The position numbers were made by a program, and so were the translations under genes. The notes under the pieces were generated by a model that had not been told where the DNA came from, did no database searches, and was given only the letters and a program-made list of their open reading frames with translations. Positions 9,527 to 20,565 of a stretch of DNA of 64,000 nucleotides are shown one piece after another. Positions within the stretch are counted from its first letter, which is position 1, and each line of letters opens with the position of its first letter. The DNA is from Apium graveolens (lineage: Eukaryota > Streptophyta > Magnoliopsida > Apiales > Apiaceae), in assembly GCF_009905375.1 (NCBI RefSeq), contig NC_133647.1, positions 76,202,671-76,266,670 of the forward strand. The letters run 5' to 3'.

Positions 9527-12427
9527 ATGTGTATAGACTTCACTGACCTGAATGATGCATGCCCTAAAGACTATTTTTCATTGCCAAGGATTGATACTTT
9601 GATTGATGCCACTGCTGGGAATGAGATGCTGAGTTTCATGGATGGATTTAGCGGATATAATCAGATTAAGATGCACAAGGATGATATTCCAAAGGTATCA
9701 TTTATCACTGACTTTGGTGTTTATTGTTATCTTGTCATGGCATTTGGTCTTAAGAATGCAGGAGCCACCTATCAAAGGTTGGTAAATAAAATTTTTAAGG
9801 ATCTTATTGGTAAGACTATGGAAGTCTATGTTGATGACATGTTAGTCAAGAGTCTAGTAAAGACTGATCATATAACCCATTTGAGGGAAGCTTTTGAGGT
9901 CCTAAGGTACCACAAGATGATGTTAAATCCTACAAAATGTGCTTTCGGAGTAGGATCTGGAAAATTTTTGGGATTGATGGTCTCCAAGAGGGGGATAGAG
10001 GCTAACCCCGATAAAATAAAGGCAATCCTAGACATGGAACCACCAAAAACCGTCAAGGATGTTCAGAAGCTCACAGGAAGGGTTGCTGTGCTAAAACAAT
10101 TCATCTCCAAGTCGGGAGACAAGTGCTTGTCATTCTTCAAGTCACTAAAGAACATCAACGACTTTGCATGGAATGAGGAAAACCAGAAGGCATTCAAAGA
10201 GTTAAAGAAGTATATGGCTCAGGCCCCGTTGTTGGCCAAACCATCTTTGAATGAAGTTTTATTCTTGTACTTGGCTGTTTCAGAGAGCGCCTTGAGCGCG
10301 GTGTTGGTTAAGGAGGAGCTGAAAGTCCAGAAACCCGTATATTACGTCAGCAAAATTCTGCATGGTGCTGAATTGAATTACTCAACTATTGAGAAATTTG
10401 CTCTAGCCTTGGTAATGGCTTTGAGAAAGCTGCGTCCTTACTTTCAGGCTCATCAGATTGAGGTGCTAACAAATCAGCCACTGAGAAATATCATTCACAG
10501 TCCCAAGGCAAGTGGGAGATTGATTAAGTGGGCAATAGAGCTGGGGGAGTTCGATCTCAAGTATAAGCCGCGAACAGCAATAAAAGCCCAGGCGCTAGCT
10601 GACTTTGTGGTAGAATGTACCATACCCAACAAAGAAGTCGAGGGGCAGGAAGATACCATACCGCAAGATAAGGGAGTCGATAATGGAGACAGAGAGAAGG
10701 ATGATAAAGAAAAAGAGTATTGGGTTCTCTATTTTGATGGAGCATCAAAAACAAACTCCAGTGGAGCAGGATTGGTATTACAAAGCCCTGATGGGTTCTT
10801 AATTGAGTATGCTATGAAGCTAGACTTCCTAACCACAAACAATGAGGCAGAATATGAAGCCCTGATAGCTAGCCTTGGCCTAGCTGGGACACTTAGAGTC
10901 AAAAACTTAAAGGTCCGTGGAGACTCGAAACTGATCATATCCCAGGTAAAGGGAGAATTTGAGGCAAGGGATGATACGATGGATAAGTATGTCCGCCTAG
11001 TAAGGGCTGTGATAACCCAATTTAATGAATGCCATGTTGAACACATTCCAAGGGAAGAAAATGCTAAGGCAGATGCGTTATCAAAGTTTGCTTCATCTGA
11101 GATAGAAGAAAGTTCAGGAAGCGTGTACTTCCGTGTTTTGAAGACACGAAGCATAGATGTTAAGCTTGTGGCTCCCATAGGCCTGAGGACGTCATGGATT
11201 GATCCCATCAAGGCTCACATTCAAACCGGTTGGTTGCCAAGCGATGCAACTGAAGCACGGAAGTTAACTGTTCGGGCACTAAGGTACACTTTGGTAGATG
11301 GGATTCTGTACAAAAGATCTTTCGTGGTTCCTTACTTAAGGTGTCTCAGGCCCGATGAGGCACGTTTGGCTCTTGAAGAAGTGCATGAAGGTATTTGTGG
11401 ACAACACTTGGGGGGCAGGGCCTTGGCTCATAAGATAACCCGTTTAGGCTTCTATTGGCCAGAAATGATGGCTGATGCCAAAGAATATGTGAAGAAGTGT
11501 GATCGCTGTCAGAAGCATGCACCAGTTGTTAGACAACCCCCCGAGATACTGACCTCTATCAACTCGCCTATTCCCTTTGCTATATGGGGGATGGATATTC
11601 TAGGGCCTTTCCCTATAGCCACGGCACAAAGGAAGTTTCTGATTGTAGCCATTGATTATTTCACCAAGTGGATTGAAGCCAAACCCTTGGCCAAAATCAT
11701 AACTAAGTAGGTTGCACAATTCCTGTGGGAAAACATTATGTGTCGATATGGAATTCCCCGTATCCTCGTCACTGACAATGGAACACAATTCAACAACGAG
11801 GAATTCAAGAAGTATTGTGAAGAAAATGAAATTGAGTTACGGTTCACCTCTGTGGCTCACCCACAAGCCAATGGGCAAGCGAAAGTAGCAAACTGGATAA
11901 TCCTGGATGGACTAAAGAAGAGGATCGAGAAGTCAAGAAATAATTGGGTGGATAAGATACTTCCCATATTATGGGCCTATAGGACTACCTGTAGAGTCAC
12001 GACAGAAGCAACTCCCTTCATGTTGGCATATGGGGCAGAAGCAGTAGTTCCAGTGGAGATATCACATTCCTCTCCAAGGATTCAGGCTTTCAATGCAGAA
12101 GAAAATGAAGAAGGGCAGAGGTTAGCCCTAGATCTAATCGATGAAGTGCGAGATAAGGCACATGCAAAGATAGTAGAATATCAGAAAAAGGCTTCATTCT
12201 ACTACAACCTAAGGGTTAAAGAAAGGTTTTTTAAACAGGGTGATCTAGTCTTGAGGAAGATAGAAGCATCCGGTGTAGGACAAAAAGGGAAGCTTGCCCC
12301 GAATTGGGAAGGGCCGTACAGAGTCAAGAGTGTTCAGGGTAGAGGAACCTACTAGCTAGAGACTATGGATGGTTTTGAAGTCCCGAGAACTTGGCATGCA
12401 CAAAACCTGAAGGTTTACTATGTGTAG
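9527..12427 (+). pseudogene. Tat RT, two RNase H domains and integrase, with nonsense codons
   Basis: The same frame continues from 9527 to the natural stop at 12425-12427, interrupted by TAG at 11708-11710 and 12353-12355. RT contains CIDFTDLNDACPKD, FMDGFSGYNQI and the active site YVDDMLVKS (about 9829-9855). Next comes the gypsy RNase H (SALSAVLVKEE, YYVSKILHGAE), which lacks the normal first Asp. The archaeal-type RNase H has all its acids: YFDGAS, NNEAEYEAL, RGDSKL and ADALSKF (10730-11085). Integrase follows: HHCC zinc domain ending CDRCQKHA (about 11380-11520), GMDILGPFP with the first Asp, and VTDNGTQF with the second. The third catalytic residue, Glu in this family, is Lys (AAA, 11882-11884). 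The C-terminus (APNWEGPYRV) is intact up to the last nonsense codon. Confidence 0.92.
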
Positions 12428-12807
12428 GGCAGATGGATACGATTCCCACTTGTGAGGATGGCGAGTAGGTTGAAAAGCACCTTGAAACTTTGCTTGCTTA
12501 GGATTTATATGTTTTAGTTTTATTACGAAGTTTATTAAGACTTGTGTAAGGGACAAATCCCATACAATTTATGAAATTCATGAGTTCTTCAAAGTATGTT
12601 TATGGCCTAACAAGTAAAAACCAAATGCATGGGTGCAAGCATAAAAGGTGATAAATAAAATAGATCGGATAAATATTACAAGAAGTTCGATAAATAAAGT
12701 CTCGAAAATAAGATAAAGAAAACAAGCCACGCAGGGCTGAAAAAGCTCTAAGGAGCTGAGGTACCCTCGGCATCCATATCATCGTCCTCTCCGCTCTCGC
12801 TGGATGT
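12428..12807. other. Spacer between Tat pol and the antisense gene
   Basis: 380 bases downstream of the pol stop and of the antisense gene's stop. It is a convergent 3'-UTR for both. I see no further reading frame and no clear structure. Polyadenylation signals for both strands would be expected here. Confidence 0.5.
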
Positions 12808-13299
12808 CTATGTCGTCTCGGAGGAGGCGGAAGAGCTATCATCCTCAGCAGGTCTGGAAGAAGACTCGGGAGGAGGAAGGAGTGGATCCTGATGAATATG
12901 ATCGGAGACAACTACTCGGGTACGGAACCTCTGTAGCAAAGCCTCATCATCAGGGCAGACGTAATCCGCCGGGTTAATATCAGGACAAGCCTCGTTCACG
13001 GTCCCAAAGGCCGTGTCCCAACCAGTCCTAAAAAACCCGGGAAAGACTGAATCATCCCTAATCATCATGGACTGGGCAAATTCCCCCGAGTCCAGATAGT
13101 TGTCTATAGCTTTATCTTTCTCCGCCCGAAGTACCACCAGCTCAACGTTAGACTCCCCGAGTTCTTCCTCCTTGCGCTTGAGCTTCTTCTCCAGGGTAGC
13201 GTACTTCTTCTGTTGCCTCCTAAGGGCATTATCGGCCTTATCAGAAGCCCGCTTCCATGACTCGGCTTGCCTCACAGCGCCTTGAAAATAGGCATTAGA

Positions 13300-13380
13300 C
13301 TGAAACAAAGCAATCAGCAAAGTATAAGGCAAGAAAATGCTACAAGAATGAAAGATAAGTTCAAAAGAGAGGAGGCATAC
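13300..13380 (-). other. Intron 2 of the antisense gene
   Basis: The minus strand reads TCG|GTATGCC at the donor (13380) and TTGTTTCAG|TCT at the acceptor (13300). It is 81 bases with a pyrimidine-rich end. It is phase 0, and its length is a multiple of three. It can be read through in frame, which explains the hydrophobic insert seen if it is translated. Confidence 0.7.
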
Positions 13381-13763
13381 CGAAGCCAGAGACTGAGCTC
13401 CCATGAGCTTAATCCTCTCAAGATCAGGGGTTGCCACCAAGTCAGTAAAGTCCTTGGGAGTCACGCTATAGTAGGACCAATCCTAAGCATGCTTTGTAGA
13501 ACCAACCACGGTATCCCCTCGGCGGAATCCCCAGAGAGGCAGAAAGGCGCCTGTAGCAGTAGCAGCAGGGGCAGCAGCAGTGATAGGAGCATTATGGCCC
13601 TCAGCTCCTTCAGTTGAAGCCTCCCCCATAGGCTCTTTGTGCTTTCTCAAGAAGATAGGCTCTGTCGCCTTTCCCCGAGTGTCTAGGCCTGCGACCCGAG
13701 CTTTCTTCATCCTAGCAGTCTCTTCAACAGGAGGAACGCTGTCCTCGTTAATCTCCTTAGCAG

Positions 13764-13844
13764 CTGTGAAACAGAGCAAAAGACAAAATAAGTGATGTTA
13801 ATAATGCACAAAATGAAATAAAATTGAGAAGGGAAGAAAAATAC
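13764..13844 (-). other. Intron 1 of the antisense gene
   Basis: Donor AACAGG|GTATTT (13844) and acceptor TGTTTCACAG|CTG (13764), again 81 bases. Splicing joins ...SVSQQ to AAKEINED in one frame. Confidence 0.7.
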
Positions 13845-14788
13845 CCTGTTGAGAAACAGAGGATAGTCCCAAGTGAATGAGGGAAAACTCCTCTATAAGA
13901 GTCCAGCTGGTAGTAGTGCCATCGTCCTGAGTAAGCCCATTATAAATAATAGTTTCCTCGGGAGTTAAGTGAATGGATTTGAGGCTACCATCACTGACTT
14001 CCCGAAGGAAGATCGGAAGAGTGTGCCCCAGTCACCATTCTCCCAACGTAACCCAAAAAACTATTCCTCCAGTTTTGATTGTTATCAGGAATGGAGGCGC
14101 TGTTAAAGATATGTTTACTTTTGGGCCTTTGCTTAACATAGACCCAACCACAAATACTGGAAGAGCTATTATAGCACTGAAAGACCTTCCTAAAGACAGC
14201 TACGGAAAGGGGAAAACCCTCCCTAAGACAGCAGACCATAAAACATAAAATGTTCCTCCAAGCGTTTGGAGGAAGCTGACACGGGTTGATTTGTAAATCA
14301 GCTAAAAGATGAGGAATAAAAGGGTGGAAAGGAAACCTAAGCCCAGCATTAAGGGCATCAGTGTAAATAAAGAGAGTGTCGGGTACGGTCACCACCAGAG
14401 ACTGGAACTAACCTAAGAGGAGGAAGGACGTTATAACGTGCATTTAGTTTATCAAAATCAATGTTGTGCCAAGTGTTATAATGATTAAAAGAATCAAGAT
14501 GTGCAGTAGAGGGATATTCATCCCCCCTAGTGTTAATCATATCGATTAAAGACATATATGAAGAACGGATCTCGATATCCTTACCTCGTTTTGAAGCCGA
14601 GGCTATCTTGGCTGCCCTTTCTGAACTCTTGTCAGCCATTAGCAAAGCTGGAAAAGCCTGGAAACTTTGAAAGAAAGAGGGCTGGAAGCTAAGGGAGGAA
14701 AGTTAAGAGAGGAGAAGGTTGGAGGATTTTAGAAATGTATGAAATGAGGAGTGAAGAGTGTGAGTGAGAACACTCCCCCCCCCCCCAC

Positions 14789-14799
14789 CTTTATATAGG
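14789..14799 (-). promoter_or_regulatory. TATA box of the antisense gene
   Basis: The minus strand reads CCTATATAAAG, followed at once by a run of 12 G (C run at 14775-14786 on the plus strand). The ATG at 14639 is about 150 bases downstream, leaving a ~120-base pyrimidine-rich 5' UTR. This suggests the antisense gene has its own promoter. Confidence 0.65.
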
Positions 14800-15280
14800 A
14801 GGAAAAAGGGGAAAATGGGCCTAGAAAAGCCCATTTGGGCCCAAGTTCAGGAACCTTCTGGAATGATCTACAAAATATTGGAAGAATTTGGAAAGATTTT
14901 CTAGAAAAATCCAGAAAGTTTTGGGAATATTCCTCAAAATTCCAGAAGCTTCTTAGCTTAGCCCACCTCAGAAAAACCAAGGCCCAATACCGAGGTCAAA
15001 AAAACAAAAAAGCGCTGTATGAGGCCCACTTGATTTTTAAGAAAAAAGGGCCTAAGTTCAAACCCAAAGTGTTGGCCCAAATTGAAAGCCCGGAACTAGG
15101 GGCCCAATTGGAAAGCCTGTGTAAAATAGGCCCAATAAGACAAAAGCACCTGAAGAGGGCCCAAGTTTTAACCCATTAGAAATTTGGTCCAAAACAAATC
15201 CAGTTCAAGGACTCAAAATTCAGGATGGAAGAAATTTAGCCCAGATTTAAGGGCCCAAATCCAAGCATTTGCAAGAAGGG
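14800..15280. repeat. GGCCCA-rich part of the Tat 3' region
   Basis: The words GGCCCAA, GGGCCTA and GCCCATT recur about every 30-60 bases (for example near 14821, 14960, 15020, 15074, 15103, 15131, 15160 and 15250). No reading frame is convincing. It lies upstream of the antisense promoter and inside the sense 3' UTR. Confidence 0.5.
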
Positions 15281-15765
15281 AAAATAATTATATTCCTGAT
15301 CCAATTCGATCAGGACTTGCAATAGAATCCTAGTCGAATGAGTTGAGGTCATACTTCCTTCGACCAAGGCTAAAAGACAGCCTTAATTCGACCAAAAGGA
15401 AGATCCATTCGACTAGAAATCCAGAAAAAATCCTGGTAGAACGAGCCCTGCCCGAAATTTCATCGACCTGGGCAATCAAAAAGGGGATAATTCGGTCAAA
15501 ATTAGAGACCCTGACCGAAATTCCTGATCGAAGTTGAATCCTGGCCGAAGGAAGAAAGCCCTGATCGAAATAGAATCCTGGCCGAAGAAAAATCCTGCTC
15601 GAAATACAAAAAAAAAATAGAAAAAAAATCCTGGCCGAAATTCGACCAGGATTCTTGCTCGAATGGTTCCTCCTCGAAAAGCCTTCGACCAAGGCACAAC
15701 AGAGGTTAATTCGACCAGGATCCTGGTCGAACAGGATTCCTGGTCGAAATCTGTATTAAAAAAAA
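15281..15765 (+). repeat. Degenerate TCCTGGTCGAA repeats in the Tat 3' UTR
   Basis: Variants of AATCCTGGCCGAA, CCTGATCGAA and TTCGACCAGGA occur at least a dozen times, in both orientations, spaced about 20-30 bases. Where both orientations meet (15701-15733, TTCGACCAGGA then TCCTGGTCGAA) they form a perfect palindrome. Minisatellite-like 3' UTRs are known for Tat-lineage elements. Confidence 0.7.
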
Positions 15766-15970
15766 AAGAAAAAAAAAGAGGACAAATCCCAGAAAATTAG
15801 GGAAAAATCCATAAGATTAAAGATAAATCCCAGAAAATTAGGGAAAAATCTAGAAAAATAAGGATAAATCCTAGAAAATTAAGGAAAAATCCAGAAAATT
15901 AGGGAAAAATCCCGGAATTAAGGGAAAAATTCCTGGAAATTAAGATAATTCCTGAATAAAAGGAAAAATC
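15766..15970 (+). repeat. A-rich tandem repeats in the Tat 3' UTR
   Basis: About nine copies of a ~20-24 base unit resembling AAAATTAGGGAAAAATCC. The strand is strongly purine-rich. This is a second, unrelated minisatellite immediately downstream of the first. Confidence 0.7.
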
Positions 15971-16068
15971 GTTGTAAACGTGTAGGTCGCTCCACACTTT
16001 ACGCAAAAACGAAATCCTGTAAGGGAATGAATAGACTTAACTTCTGCGAAACCTAATCAATGTTTCCC

Positions 16069-16084
16069 AAAAGTTGGGGGCAAA
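16069..16084 (+). other. Polypurine tract of the Tat element
   Basis: AAAAGTTGGGGGCAAA directly precedes the LTR start TGATAGGG. Confidence 0.85.
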
Positions 16085-16478
16085 TGATAGGGATAAATAA
16101 ATCCTGATTACATAATTAAATATTACAGTTTGGGCTGCAAGGCCCAATAAGAAGATGTATGACATTCAGACCAGAAAGGTTAACATGTTGATCAGACCTG
16201 ATGGACCAGATCAGGCCTGATGGAACAAAGAAGGCCCAAAAACCCTGATTATTTATTAATTTCGTAATTAATAAATAAGGGAGAAAAATAGCTATTAAGG
16301 TAAGTCCTAGTGGGGATATAAATCCTTGTAGATTGACCTCCAAGGAACCTCATGGGATAAGGAATCAGCTTCCTACTTCTTAGGACTCCTAAGTCTATCC
16401 TAATTCAGAGGCTTGACCACCAAGTCTCCTATACCAAGTCCAATTCAAGGACTCCCACATCTATATAAGGGGCCTCAA
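16085..16478 (+). repeat. 3' LTR of the Tat element, truncated
   Basis: It begins TGATAGGGATAAA and matches the left LTR from 16226 to about 16477. Similarity ends abruptly after CTATATAAGGGGCCTCA, about 8 bases past the TATA box, so about 175 bases (most of R-U5) are missing. The next bases belong to the giant-LTR array. Confidence 0.85.
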
Positions 16479-19329
16479 CACTTAACCGGTCCTCCTATTT
16501 TACCCGCCTCCCCTTTTCTGTCTCCCTGTCCTATTTTCTTCCCGTATATTTATATACTTCTTATTTTCAAAAATTCATATCTTATAAACCGTTTGTCCAA
16601 ATTTCAATCGTTATATATATAAACGATCAGCGCCTCCATACCTACGTATAGGTATATATTTTGCAATGTTTTGAGGAGATAATTTGGGCGGCATATTCTC
16701 CGTTATAATTTATTTTTGGGGTGTAGAAAAAGAGTTTTGAGGTGGTGATTACTCCACATGGCATCTCAGCGTGTATACGTCTATGGCTAATAATTTCGGA
16801 TTTTTCTGGAGATATTTTCCGGACATCAGATATTCTCCTCGGGGTGACCAGAATTTATTTTGGGTAAGGATTTCGAGATTCTGCTTTTATATTTTGGGTA
16901 TATTATAGCATTTTACTGTTTATATATTTACTTCGTAATTTTTAGAAGTGGTTGTAGAAGTCATTTTTGACCGTGTTATTCATTTCTGGAGTGTTTATAC
17001 GCGTAAATATAAATTATTGTGTTGATTGTTGTTGGTTGTGTCGATATGATATCGACTGGCAGTCCGAGAAATAGAGGAGGTGCTGTCCGATTTCCAAGAA
17101 AATATTATATTTAGTTCTGAAAATTATTATTTTTATTATTATTCGAAAATAAATCCAAATTATTTAGTTAATGAATTTTAATTGATTATTTAATTAGAGT
17201 TAATTATTTCTTATGATTTAAAAATTCCGAAAAATAGTTTCGAGCTTTAAAATATTATTAAAGCTCGAGATATATTATTAAATGATTTATTCTTATTTTA
17301 TTCGTATTAAATAAATCATTCGTCCGTTTAATACGAAACGAACGCCTCTAGACTCATAAAAATATTCCGCTTTCAACAAAAATACTTTCGAGACCCAAAT
17401 TCTTTTATTTCAAATGGTCGCTTGTTTTATGAGTCATTCTGAGTCGATTATTGATCGAAAAATCATATTTTTGACCCGATTTCAGTTTTAAACATACCGA
17501 GTCGAATATTTTAACGAGAAGAGTCCTGTGTTTTGCTGTTATAATTATATATGGGCTATCGTATGGGTAGACGATAGGGTTTTAATGCGTATTTCGTCGA
17601 GCAATTATCGTTTAGACAATTCAAATTATATCTTTTCATTATAGATGCGGATCACTCGAGTTGATCGGGACCAGACATTGAAAAGAGTAAGATGGAATGG
17701 TATTGGGTATCTGGCTTTCTAGCAATCACAGGAGCAGCATATCAGTAAAATATTGAAAAGCAAGACGGAGATTTTTGAGACAGAATATCAGAATAGATGC
17801 GTCTTTGTGAGTGTGACTAACTGCTAAATCCCAAAGGCAAGTATCCCTATCACCACTTATTGTTCAAGTGATATTTATTTTGAATCTTATCATGCAAGTA
17901 TTGTTTTCCCTATTCTCATTTCAGAATAGATAAATGTTTTACATATCGCTGAATTAAATAATTATGTTTATGCAAATACTCATCTCTATTCTATGTTCAG
18001 AATAATCAAGTGATTTTACTTATCCAATTATCGGATTTATAAATGTTTTGTATTTTGATAAAAATAATTTGGTTGCGAATATTCCTACCTAAGAATTGGG
18101 GGAATAAAATTATTTCGGGTGTCGATTATTATGACCCCACTCAATAAAGGTTTTAAGATCGGATCATATTTGCGTAAGTGACCGGGACGGACGGTCCAGC
18201 GGAGGGCTATTTTTAAGTGCCATATGGAATATTATGACATAATTTTTGCCACAGGCCGGTATATTGCCTTTTGTTTGAGTACTCGTGTTTTTGGGGTCAC
18301 GTTTCTATGAATCATGACCTTGTGCTATCACACGGGCTGATCTGCATGTGATAGTACGTCCGTCGGAGAATGATCCCAATCTAAATTATCATATCGTTTT
18401 TTTGATATTCATAAAATAAATAATTTATCAACTGTTTCTGTTTAGGAATAGTGGTGAAATGCAGTTTTGATTCAAATTCTGATTTATGCTGATACTTATG
18501 TTGTTGTTAAATATCAAAGGTGGTATTAGTATAGATGATCGATGTTGACTTCAGTATAGGTGTTGTGAGCATCAAAGTTTGTATTAATATCTAATTTGAT
18601 ATGACAGCAAAATAAGTATTAATTTGAAGAGTTCGGTTTTGAGTAAAGTTTATGATTCAATCCATAATCATTGTTTCTTGTTATTATTGCTTACGATATT
18701 TCCGTAAACACTGTTTTACGAGTTTGATTCTCGTCAAGATTCAAAGTATTGCTGAAGCATTTTACTCAAAAATATCAAAATGGTTTTGAATATAATTAAG
18801 GAATCAATTCTGGGCTTCCTCAACTAAAATTTTATGATTCAGCAATTATGATTTTAAAATATTTTACGCTTTTGCAGATGTCAGTTTTATATCAAAATGA
18901 CTTGATATTTACTATAATTAACTTGCTGCGTAATTTGAGGAAGCAAAGAAGAAGCTTTTGGAAGGTGGTTGGTCCAAGGTTTACGAACTAGTGTAAGTTC
19001 TTTTATGTAAAGTTGTTTATATTATATTATATTATAATTGTGTTATTTTATAGTTGGGCCTAGTATACTTCTCTTCGAAGTTATACTAGGGGGTTTAGCT
19101 TTGAGTTTGGAAATTGTTGAAAAAGAATTTTAAAGAGAAAGTGAAAAATTATTTTGGAATTTGGGATTCTTGTTTCTAGAACTGTAACCTTAGAAGATCT
19201 TGGATTAGTTGGGGTCATTTATGTTAAATATCTTCCGCTGGCATTTATTTATTGATTAAACAGGTTAATTTGGATTGAGGTTTCATAGTGACGACCAAAT
19301 CCCTTGACCCCGGATTTGGGGGCGTTACG
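16479..19329 (+). repeat. LTR A, 5'-truncated
   Basis: Clear similarity to LTRs B and C starts near 16504, about 1.42 kb into the LTR; 16479-16503 is ambiguous junction sequence. The end reads GGGGGCGTTACG, with the terminal CA changed to CG. A 74-base segment present in B and C is missing at 18928. Confidence 0.85.
17836..17842 (+). promoter_or_regulatory. GGCAAGT motif, possible GC-type splice donor, LTR A
   Basis: AAAGGCAAGT matches the donor consensus of GC-AG introns. The same word is at 23320 (LTR B) and 28907 (LTR C), and at corresponding places in the D, F and G LTRs. Confidence 0.4.
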
Positions 19330-20565
19330 GGTTGGTATCAGAGCTGAGGTTATAGTAAACTAAAAACGAGAGTGTGTAGGAGTGTGTATAGCTATGTGAG
19401 GACGTTTGAGCTCATATTGAGTTCCTGTTGGACTATTGAATATAGTAACAACGAATAAGTTAAGATAGGCGCATAAGTCTGAAATGGTTATGCTGAGCTC
19501 GATGGAACTCCAGGAAGCTGCAAACTTCTATTGTGGAATCTTTCGAGGCTACTACGATTCGACGACGACGAAGATTATCGATATCCTCAGAACATGAAGA
19601 AGTATCTACAATCGGATGACGAGTTAACAGATGAGTTCAAATAAAAGATAAGTATTAAGATCTCGGCAATACCTTCTCTTTCTATAAATTCTTTTGACAT
19701 CTCTAAGAAAAAGGTATCTGTTAGAGGATATCTTCCCTAACACTCGTTTAGTCATTTTGTGCCAGAATTTGGTTCTCCGGATTTCATTTCCTTCAGAAAT
19801 ATCAGCTTTGAAATCTTTTCAGTTTTATTCATTTGATTTTGAATTCCTTTCATACTCTTTTATTCTGACTGAAATGAACAACCCTAACTATAGGGGACAC
19901 AAGGTATACCTGTCTGTGTGATAGGAGTTGGATGGGACGCCATCACTTGTGTGTGTTGTGACTACAAGAAGTTTAACAACCTTTAGTAGTGTCTTAATTT
20001 GTACACGCAATACCAAGTTCATTTGATCATATTGATCTCTCGGTTATTATTTTATTTCAACAATACTTTTTTTATCAAATTTAGATTTTTGTCCCATTTG
20101 ATATAAAACTCTTTTCTCTTTGAAATTCCATTATTTTATTATCTCAAATATTCGAAGGTATGCCAATCAAGTTAAGCTGGGTTATCTTGGTCAAGTCAAA
20201 GTAAGGCGGTGTGATGTGATTACGAAGGACAACGGTGGATTACAATGCGATTAGAATATCAGTGGTGTATAACGAAGTCAGTCTATTTCTTTATTTCTCT
20301 CTCTATTTAACTCTATCTCTCTCTTTTTTTTCTTTCTCTTTCTCTCCATCTTTCTTTCTATTCTTCTTTCTCTCGATCAGTACAAGTAATTCTATTGAGG
20401 AATTGGTCAAAGGATGTGGATTAAACAGTGGTGCGGAGTGAAGCTCTCGTGATCATCATGTTATACAAGGAATCCAAGTTTTTATTTTAGATTTTGAGAA
20501 ACTTACGTATACAAGATTGGAAAGTTAGCCAGAAGATCCCCAGTGTTCTCTTCTGCGGGGTAGAT
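19330..20565 (+). other. Internal region 1 of the giant-LTR array
   Basis: 1236 bases. The primer site TGGTATCAGAGC is at 19333-19344. The rest is non-coding, with a CT-rich stretch (20280-20370). Just before LTR B, 28 bases present in internal region 2 are missing, including the pre-polypurine hairpin. The remaining polypurine tract is only GCGGGGTAGA. No gag or pol similarity is recognisable. Confidence 0.8.

Larger units (their letters stand above)
12808..14639 (-). pseudogene. Antisense gene of the Tat element, Transposase_28-like, spliced
   Basis: Minus-strand gene starting at ATG 14639 (MADKSSERAAK) and ending at TAG 12808. Exons are about 14639-13845, 13763-13381 and 13299-12808, joined by two 81-bp GT-AG introns. 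Exon 1 holds a domain like the 'putative gypsy type transposon' family (PF04195): LRFPFHPFIPHLLADLQI, then LPPNAWRNILCFMVCC and a GWVYVKQRP strand. Exon 3 is a coiled coil (about 13265-13130, EKKLKRKEEELGES) with an acidic Ser-rich tail. Single-base frameshifts near 14400 and 14000 and a TAG at 13483-13485 break it. Antisense ORFs of this kind are known from plant Tat elements; their function is unknown. A TATA box lies upstream at 14789-14799. Confidence 0.8.
6248..16478 (+). mobile_element. Ty3/gypsy Tat-lineage element with antisense gene
   Basis: Order: partial LTR, TGGCGCC primer site, gag, protease, RT, degenerate RNase H, second archaeal-type RNase H, integrase, an antisense gene, repeat-rich 3' UTR, polypurine tract, truncated LTR. 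RT-before-integrase defines Ty3/gypsy, and two RNase H domains are the hallmark of the plant Tat lineage. The left LTR is split by the copia insertion (its first ~141 bases lie left of the window). The right LTR stops just after its TATA box. All coding regions are broken. Confidence 0.9.

Noticed and set aside
19333..19344. Possible tRNA fragment
   Set aside because: TGGTATCAGAGC is a primer binding site next to an LTR end; there is no cloverleaf.
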